Origin: Pogonophryne albipinna
Lineage: Eukaryota > Chordata > Actinopteri > Perciformes > Artedidraconidae
Length of the DNA: 64,000 nucleotides
Direction: 5' to 3'
Assembly (NCBI GenBank): GCA_028583405.1
Contig: CM053247.1
Location: forward strand, 10,732,946-10,796,945
In this document: positions 57,169 to 64,000 of the stretch, piece by piece
How positions within the stretch are numbered: the stretch's first letter is position 1
Layout: each line of letters begins with the position of its first letter
Translations under genes and position numbers: made by a program
The notes under the pieces: generated by a model
What the model was told of the DNA's origin: nothing
Databases searched by the model: none
What the model saw: only the letters and a program-made list of their open reading frames with translations

Positions 57169-59543
57169 CTAAAGTGATACAACAATATTTCTTACCCTCA
57201 GAAGAGCTGTAGCCTCCTGGAAGCTGTGTTGAATCTTCTCAGCAGTCTCCTTCCACTCTCCAGTGAACTTTTTGGTAAGGTCCTTCTCAACAGCGATCTG
57301 GATGAGACAGGCTTTTCTTTTGTGCAGCATGCTCCTTCTGTGTTCACTGAACACATTTTTCAGAGTTGAGAAGGAATTTTCACATGTTGCAGTTGATGCA
57401 CCGAAGGTTAAGCTGAGCTTCAGTGTTTCTAACACATAGGCATGGCTGCCAGAGGCTCGCAGTATCTTCTCAAAATGTCCTGTGTTGTCCAGTTTTTGTC
57501 TGATTGGGACATTTCCTCCTGCAGAAACTGCCTTGCCACAGCAAACTCAGCTTCCTTCATCTCTGTCCCTGTTAAGTCAAGCAGTGGTCTCACTTTATTT
57601 GCATCCAGGAAATATTCACTCCCTGGGTGTAAGGTGCACAGGGCCTCTACTAGTTTGCTGTTTCTTTCACCAAATCTAGCTGTCATTTCTCCCACTACAG
57701 AATCCAGAGTACTGAAATACAGTATTTTACACTCTGTCTTTTCTCCCAATCCTTCCGGACGGTGACCAACTGTGGTGTCTACCACATAGTCTCTCAAGTG
57801 GGACATTACTCTGCCTCGTTTCTTCGGAGGGGCTGCTGCAAGAGGTTCTATGGTCTCTCTGTCTTTTGTGAATTTCTCCCAAAGTGTGTCAAACTGACTG
57901 TCACATCTCAGTTCCTCCACACAAACCAGGGCACTTTGGACCAGTCTGACACCAGTGTAGAGGTCAGTGGATTTAGCTTGGAGTGCAGTGTTGGGAGGAT
58001 CCAGCAAACTCAATATTTGATACATCATGCAGGCAATGAACTGGAAGCTGGGCTGGGTAATGGCCTTCAAAATCCCTGTGGACTCGATTCGCACCTCTGC
58101 AGCACTGGTTTGGTTGTCTTCAATCTCACGAAGCAGGTGGACAATGTGCTCAAGGGATTTCATGATCACTGTCACTGTGGCCAGGTGGCCTGTCCACCGT
58201 TGATCAAGCAAACGCTTCAACTTCTCTCCTGTGTAGACTGCAGCCACTGTAGGTTTCCTGAAGAACTTGTAGAGAGAGTTGCATACACTAAAAAAGTTCT
58301 CCAAAGTGTTGTCAGATGACATGGCATGCACTACTACTAGATGCAACTGGTGATTAAAACAGTGCACATACGGCACCTCTCTCTTTAATTCTTCCTGCAG
58401 GATTTTCTGCATCCCTCCATGTACTCCAGACATGACATTTGCCCCATCGTAACATTGACTGAGCACCTTGTCTGTACATAACCCAATGTCTCTCAACTTT
58501 GACAAAACCAGCTCAGTCAGAGACTTGGCATCACATGTTTTACTAGTTGCCATTGATACAAGTCTCTCCTTCACAGTGTTGCTTTTATCCACAAAGCGAA
58601 GCACAATTGAGATGTTTTCGCACCCAGTGGGGTCTTTGGTGCCATCCACTTTTAATGTGTACCACGCCTCTCCTATTTCATTTACTATTTCACCTGTGAT
58701 GATTTCACTCATGAGTTCAATTATCTCATTTTGTATGTGATTTGAGGTGTATGTGGCATTGGACGGGATGGTGCTAAAAATCTTGCAAGTTCTTTGTCCT
58801 TTTGAAGGGTGTACTCCATCATTGCTAGAAAAATACCACAACTCCCTCGCCTCTTGCATCCAACGCATCAACAGAGCCACGGAAAGGCAACTGGTTTACA
58901 GCTATAAATTGAATTATGTCCACAATAGCTGCTACATAGGTGCGGTTTCTCTCCAGTTGTGCTGCATTTACAAGAGTGGAAACCTCAGTACCAGTCTCAC
59001 TTCTTGCACGCCTCTCCTTCCACAAAGCCACTGACTTCATGTGCTCTTTGCTTGATTCATGCCTTCCCAGTCCCTTATGACGTACAAGAGCATGGCGCCA
59101 GTTGTTGTAGCCAGTTGTGGTGAAGGCATCTGACTTACTTGAACTGAAATGTCTACAGGCAGAAGAGGGCATCTTTTTCACATGAATATTCCAGCCAATC
59201 TCTGTTTTTAAACCATGAGCTGCAAAATGAGCGCCTTACCCCACTGTACAGGCGAGTTGGGTACTTTTTTAAATATACCTGGGCAGGCTCTGTTTTGCCG
59301 AGGTCCTCTGGCACTTGCGGGCCGCTGAGGGGTGGCGTTATTTGGGGCAACGAAGATGGCTGCGGCTGCTCCTCCGCCTCCGTGGAGAGGCGGGCAAAGC
59401 CGCGAGTCGGGCGGGAGGACGTTAGTGTCCTCGACAGTGGCCGCGGCGGGCAACGTAATAATGTCCCCATGATCTGAACTGTTAGATGCAGTGTTACTGC
59501 TGGCGATTAGGGCTGGTTGTTTTAACCATTTTCTGATGTCCAT
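57169..59543 (-). pseudogene. hAT transposase, ZMYM1/TTF-finger type, frameshifted
   Basis: Starts at the ATG at 59543 (MDIRKWLKQPAL). A Ser/Pro linker leads to a TTF-type zinc finger (SFCSSWFKNRDWLEY, LFCLPCRHF, HESSKEHMKS). The DUF4371-like and RNase-H-fold core has LKVDGTKD, CYDGANVMSG (second catalytic Asp) and VHCFNHQLHL. The C-terminal dimerisation part has STATCENSFSTLK with the catalytic Glu. Lesions: frame changes between the finger segments (59153-59208), near 58850 and near 57430; the central 484 codons (57429-58880) are open. A functional enzyme would cut and paste the element. This copy cannot make it. Confidence 0.88.
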
Positions 59544-59854
59544 GATCATTGACTGGTGCTGCGTAAGCACCTTGCAGATGAGATGTAGAGATGGGCGAGT
59601 CATGATTCATCCGGATCATTAACCCGGATCCTAGTAATGAGCCGGTCGTGACGAGTCTCCCTCTCGATTAACCCGAGTCCTTTGAGTCCTACACCTGATG
59701 TGACGTAAAAATTAAAACTATAAATTGCGTCACTCTTTACTCTCTTTATAACGTGTAAAATCACATTACAACGTTGTTGTATCCAGAGATCCAGCAGACT
59801 CGTCGCCATGCACGAATCAACAGCAGATTCAGCCCCTCCTCCGGCTCCCGCGAG

Positions 59855-60085
59855 AGTCCCGTGAGCCGTGAGTGAGCCGTGAGTCCGCAAATCTCTGAGT
59901 CTGCTGCGACTCGTCGAGGGAGCCGTGGGACTCGCGGGAGCCGTTGGACTCGCGGGAGCCGTGAGTGAGCCGTGAGCCGTGAGTGAGCCGTGAGTCCGCA
60001 AATCTCTGAGTCTGCCTGCGACTCGTCGAGGGAGCCGTGGGACTCGCGGGAGCCGTGGGACTCGCGGGAGCCGTGCGAGCCGGAG
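59855..60085. repeat. GACTCGCGGGAGCCGTG minisatellite
   Basis: Nested repeats of GACTCGCGGGAGCCGT and GTGAGTGAGCCGTGAG, with a larger duplicated block that begins GTCCGCAAATCTCTGAGTCTG (59883 and 59993). The Ser/Ala/Pro-rich minus-strand ORFs are by-products. Confidence 0.85.
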
Positions 60086-60422
60086 GAGGGGCTGAGTCTG
60101 CTGTAGATTCGTGCATAGGGACGAGTCTGCTGGATCTCTGGATCTGCTGCCTGCTATATGTTACGGCTCTGAGTCCTCGTAGGCTACTGGTCTCTCTCGA
60201 TCATTGACCTGGATTCACGGATCCCGCGATTTTTCCGGCTCTAAATTAAGTTTCAGTGTAGACTTCTAACAAAATGGTCATGTTGTGCAACAGTCTCCTG
60301 TAATAATATCTGCATTTCCAATAAGGATCTTACTTGGAAACTCGTTTATTTTGAACATGGCACACAAAAAGAAACAAATTATAGAACATTTCAAAACAGT
60401 TAGAATATATAAAATGTAATTA

Positions 60423-60426
60423 TACA

Positions 60427-60471
<45 letters not shown>
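60423..60471 (+). repeat. (TTA)n microsatellite
   Basis: About 16 uninterrupted TTA/ATT units inside the nested hAT. Confidence 0.95.
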
Positions 60472-60473
<2 letters not shown>

Positions 60474-61115
60474 ATGAAAACACAATTGTGCAAAATTAGC
60501 TTAAGTACAGGAACATATTAAAATAACTATATACATATAATGCAAAACACTTATTTTTTAAAATGCACACACACACACATGTTTTATTAAAGCAAAAGAC
60601 ACTGTGTAGCGGAGGTTAATGTAACGTTAGTTTAATATGCTGGTTAAATGCAACAACTTTTCGGTTTCACCGGTAGGATTTCTACGGTCTTGGTCATGCT
60701 GACTCATATGACTCAAATGACTCGTATGATCCGGATCTCTTCAATGATTGACTCAGAAGACTCCGAGTCCATAAAATGATCCGGATTTGCCATCTCTAAT
60801 GAGATGACGAACGCGCAGCGGCACAGGTCACGCGCATCTGACATAATAACGTTACTTACCGTTTAAATTGACCAAATAAATGCAGCAGACAATGTTATTT
60901 AACCACAATTACAATTTATTTTATTTCAACTATATTCTTCTTCTTATTACTATTTTTATTATTATTATTATTAATGTAATATTTTTCACTTTTAATTTTG
61001 TTTTCACTTTAATAAAAAAAATTTTTTTTTCACTTTTCATTTTTCAAATGAGGGTGCATAACGACTCAACTGAGGGTGCAATGCACCCTTATGCACCCCC
61101 GTAGAACCGGGCCTG

Positions 61116-61490
61116 CACCAGCTCCTGCTCTCGATCCCAGTACTCCGGCGATCCAGCTGACACTGGAGGGGTCCCATTGCGGCGTACATCGTCATCCGGA
61201 GCTGTCCCGTCGCCGCCTTCTTGCCCGACCTTGTGCCCGGCCTGAGTTCCCCAGCGGCTTTCGCCCTCGAGCCCGGCCGCCTGACTTTTACCACTGCGGC
61301 TTTCGCCCTCATGCCCGGCCCCCTGAGTTCGCCCGCTGTGGCCTTCGCCCCTACTCGAACTCTGCCTTGCCCCCGGGCCGTCCGGCCGAGACCCCTTCCT
61401 GGTCCTCTGCCGGGCCGTGCCCCCGGGCTGTCAGCCCAAACGCGTCCTCCAGACCCCCTCCACCCACCCTTTAGGCCCTAGTTATCCCAT
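61116..61490 (+). repeat. GC-rich degenerate repeat, Pro/Arg-rich when read
   Basis: Units of about 45 bases share GCCCGGCC..CTGAGTT and GCGGCTTTCGCCCT, three or more diverged copies between 61210 and 61350. Open frames here encode Pro/Arg-rich repeats without known domains. It may be the leader of a retroelement, but nothing coding follows. Confidence 0.5.
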
Positions 61491-61668
61491 TGTTGGATCT
61501 TGGCTCGCTCCTATTTTGACTGTCGTTTGTCATAAGTGTCTTTCAAGTCCACTGCTGGAATTGTTATCACACAGGGAGCATCATATGCCTCTGATAAATA
61601 TTTGTGAGATTAAGTCTACAAGAAACTAAAGATCAAAAGGTTCTACCTACATTTCCTCTGGTTTTCAG

Positions 61669-62393
61669 CAGTGGCGGCGCTAGGGGGTGGCTACTTGGGC
61701 TCAAGCCCCGGATGTTTTCTGAAAAGCCCCGGATGTTTTACTTAAAAAAACATTTTTTTTTTTTTTTTAAAACGTCTCGGGAGTAATGTGCAGTACCAGA
61801 GTCCACCAGAGAGGCATCCGCTGCGGGACAATAGCCTGCGTACTGCGTAGCCTGCCCTGAAGTATAAGTGATCCTTCCTGCCTGACGAGTTTTAAGCTAA
61901 TAGCCTATACAGTTATGGATATTAGAAAATTATTGTCATTGAAGCAGGCGCCACAAGCTGCAGCAGCAGCAGTATCAGCAGCTGACAACAATGTCATCAC
62001 CAGCAGTGAAGAAATGGATGATGTTTCAGGTTTGTGAATCTAATGGTGATATCTGCACTCTGGCTGACTGAGTAAGAAGTGAAAAAGAGTGATGTGACGT
62101 TAATGTTATAGTTAGTAAACATGGAGTAACCACACTAAGTATACCCTTATGTTAGTATGTATACAGAACATGACTAAAAATTATCCTAAGATGTAACGTT
62201 AACCCTTCATACCTCAGTCTACTTTTAAGACACTAAAATAACGTATTCCATTTTTATTTTGTTTTCGTGCTTGGAATTATACCAGCTCTCGTTTCAGTAC
62301 ACATAACAACGGAACTGACAGGCAACCCTCTGAATCAGACTCCGATTGGCTGTGACTGCATCCACTCGGAGTGTCCGATTCAGAAACGTGACT
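61669..62393 (+). mobile_element. 5' end of another hAT element, running into the gap
   Basis: Starts CAGTGGCGGCGCTAGG, a typical hAT terminus, followed by AAGCCCCGGATGTTTT repeated. A first coding exon lies at 61915-62029. The other end is not in view because the assembly gap intervenes, so no target duplication can be checked. Confidence 0.6.
61915..62029 (+). CDS. hAT transposase first exon (partial)
   Basis: The ATG at 61915 opens MDIRKLLSLKQAPQ, the same MDIRK start as the transposase at 59543, followed by an Ala-rich run and EEMDDVSG up to a good donor (TCAG/GTTTGTG). The remaining exons would be in or beyond the gap. No lesion is seen in the 38 codons visible. Confidence 0.55.
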
Positions 62394-63362
62394 NNNNNNN
62401 NNNNNNNNNNNNNNNNNNNNNNNNNNNNNNNNNNNNNNNNNNNNNNNNNNNNNNNNNNNNNNNNNNNNNNNNNNNNNNNNNNNNNNNNNNNNNNNNNNNN
62501 NNNNNNNNNNNNNNNNNNNNNNNNNNNNNNNNNNNNNNNNNNNNNNNNNNNNNNNNNNNNNNNNNNNNNNNNNNNNNNNNNNNNNNNNNNNNNNNNNNNN
62601 NNNNNNNNNNNNNNNNNNNNNNNNNNNNNNNNNNNNNNNNNNNNNNNNNNNNNNNNNNNNNNNNNNNNNNNNNNNNNNNNNNNNNNNNNNNNNNNNNNNN
62701 NNNNNNNNNNNNNNNNNNNNNNNNNNNNNNNNNNNNNNNNNNNNNNNNNNNNNNNNNNNNNNNNNNNNNNNNNNNNNNNNNNNNNNNNNNNNNNNNNNNN
62801 NNNNNNNNNNNNNNNNNNNNNNNNNNNNNNNNNNNNNNNNNNNNNNNNNNNNNNNNNNNNNNNNNNNNNNNNNNNNNNNNNNNNNNNNNNNNNNNNNNNN
62901 NNNNNNNNNNNNNNNNNNNNNNNNNNNNNNNNNNNNNNNNNNNNNNNNNNNNNNNNNNNNNNNNNNNNNNNNNNNNNNNNNNNNNNNNNNNNNNNNNNNN
63001 NNNNNNNNNNNNNNNNNNNNNNNNNNNNNNNNNNNNNNNNNNNNNNNNNNNNNNNNNNNNNNNNNNNNNNNNNNNNNNNNNNNNNNNNNNNNNNNNNNNN
63101 NNNNNNNNNNNNNNNNNNNNNNNNNNNNNNNNNNNNNNNNNNNNNNNNNNNNNNNNNNNNNNNNNNNNNNNNNNNNNNNNNNNNNNNNNNNNNNNNNNNN
63201 NNNNNNNNNNNNNNNNNNNNNNNNNNNNNNNNNNNNNNNNNNNNNNNNNNNNNNNNNNNNNNNNNNNNNNNNNNNNNNNNNNNNNNNNNNNNNNNNNNNN
63301 NNNNNNNNNNNNNNNNNNNNNNNNNNNNNNNNNNNNNNNNNNNNNNNNNNNNNNNNNNNNNN
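62394..63362. other. Assembly gap (969 N)
   Basis: Unknown bases. Long open frames that span it are meaningless. Confidence 1.
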
Positions 63363-63423
63363 GATAAATGAGAGGTAACATTTTATTTATGGTATTATTA
63401 TTTCCACATATTTCTCTCCATTC
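63363..63423 (-). mobile_element. Harbinger fragment at gap edge
   Basis: Matches 21473-21532 (GATAAATGAGAGGTA and TTTATGGTATTATT), the inside of the Harbinger terminus, in the same orientation as next to copy B. The terminus itself has been deleted. Confidence 0.6.
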
Positions 63424-64000
63424 TGAAAATCTGATTATGTCAGAAATCGGGAGAAATGCGGGGGAAATATGACCCCGGGGAGGAAACCGGGAGAGGGCAA
63501 TGAAATCGGGAGTCTCCCGCGAAAATCGGGAGGTTTGGCAAGTATGTGACCAATCACGAAGTGTCATTTCTTGACTGGCAGCAAAAACAACCAATCACAG
63601 CAGTGCTTCTCTTGCTGGCTGAGTCCAATCACAAATAAGAAGTGTTCTCCCTAAAGGAATACCCTTGCCGTAAAAAATGTAAATGTTGAAGTGTTTTGTG
63701 AAATGCTGTGGTGTTTTCTGAAATGCTGTAGTATTTTGTGAAATGTTGTTTTGACTTGCACTTCAGGCCCACCATATAAAGCATTCCCATGGCAATTTCT
63801 TCAGGAATTGCAGTTTGTTTTTGTTTTTTATATGTCAAAGTGGACAAAGTAAGATGACATAGCTGTGGTAGTAGATGAAAGGGAAAAAGGAAGAAAGAAG
63901 AGAAATGAAACTATAATTATTATTTCCACGAGCCATTTACACACAAACATTTGCACAGAAATGATAGAAAGTCAGTCCTAAACAGGAAAACGTTGAGATC
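63424..64000 (+). repeat. Segmental duplication copy D (start)
   Basis: Aligns with 21856-22432 of copy B with about six differences by eye, including the 20-bp array at 63690-63770. It runs off the window, so a further cystatin-type unit may follow. Confidence 0.9.

Larger units (their letters stand above)
59586..60798. mobile_element. Nested hAT-type element, 1.2 kb, GAGTC/GACTC-rich
   Basis: Inverted ends TAGAGATGG, with ATGAGATG duplicated exactly at 59578-59585 and 60799-60806. Both subterminal regions are packed with GAGTC/GACTC and GATCCGG motifs. It contains a tandem block (59855-60085) and a (TTA)n run (60423-60471). No transposase. It lies 42 bases upstream of the host transposase ATG and so would separate it from the host element's promoter. 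Confidence 0.85.
56167..61115 (-). mobile_element. hAT transposon with both ends and transposase gene
   Basis: Inverted ends CAGGCCCGGTTC at both borders, and CACCAGCT duplicated exactly at 56159-56166 and 61116-61123. Subterminal GAGGGTGCA/TGCACCC motifs are repeated at both ends. It carries a decayed transposase (57169-59543, minus strand) and a 1.2-kb hAT inserted in its 5' leader (59586-60798). Without that insertion it is about 3.7 kb, a normal autonomous hAT size. Confidence 0.9.

Noticed and set aside
57442..58319. Plus-strand ORFs of 107 and 185 codons
   Set aside because: They lie opposite the well-supported hAT transposase frame and have no independent motif.
62267..63594. ORFs of 341-404 codons
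   Set aside because: They consist almost entirely of unknown bases in the assembly gap.

Overview
The window reads as accessory, transposon-packed DNA from a teleost fish genome. The reasons are an intron-containing cystatin gene of fish type, an L2-type LINE with an esterase ORF1 and a (TGAT)n tail, a DIRS element, a Ty3/Gypsy element, many hAT and PIF/Harbinger elements, and long (GT)n, (AT)n and (GATT)n tracts. There is no sign of bacterial organisation. One host gene looks complete: a secreted type-2 cystatin in three exons (47183-49664, + strand). A likely partial glycine N-acyltransferase-like gene starts just downstream (50612). Almost everything else is mobile DNA or its debris.

The main framework is a segmental duplication centred on the cystatin 5' region. 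Copy A (about 1710-13085), copy B (21721-25958), copy C (about 46763-47723, which leads into the working gene) and the start of a fourth copy D (63424 to the window end) share sequence. A and B each carry a GC-rich minisatellite, the cystatin promoter with its TATA box, and a broken exon 1 (12836-12927 with an internal deletion; 25417-25619 with a frameshift). Neither has exons 2 and 3. Copy B gives empty sites for four insertions present in copy A (4208-4704, 5259-5670, 5695-9462, 10513-12568), so element ends and target-site duplications can be read directly.

Layout: 1-1108 is a hAT remnant with a GTF2IRD2-like transposase start. 1710-13085 is copy A, loaded with a SINE holding a solo LTR, two Harbinger-type elements, and a 2-kb element holding a hAT with a long (GT)n tract. 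13085-15212 holds small repeats, a fold-back Tc1 relative and a MITE. 15213-20036 is a nearly full-length L2-clade LINE on the minus strand with only four evident lesions. 20285-25958 is a Harbinger fragment plus copy B. 25959-27440 is an IS630/Tc1-type remnant cut by an L2 tail. 27440-31790 is AT-rich, including a degenerate tandem array. 31800-37030 is a nest of three hAT-type elements, each with a perfect 8-bp target duplication, inside a 119-bp tandem repeat. 37080-38706 holds repeats and a Harbinger MITE. 38860-41205 is a broken multicopy gene with a Cys-rich tail, split by an L2 insertion. 42683-46505 is a 5'-truncated Gypsy element on the minus strand. 46763-49970 is copy C and the cystatin gene. 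50612-50882 is the acyltransferase-like start. 52288-55730 is a truncated DIRS element with an intact gag ORF. 56167-61115 is a hAT element with both ends, an 8-bp target duplication and a decayed but near-complete transposase, itself carrying a 1.2-kb hAT. 61669 onward is the start of another hAT. 62394-63362 is an assembly gap.

I found no CRISPR array, rRNA, stand-alone tRNA or bacterial-type operon. Family names rest on recognising motifs by eye. No database search was possible.
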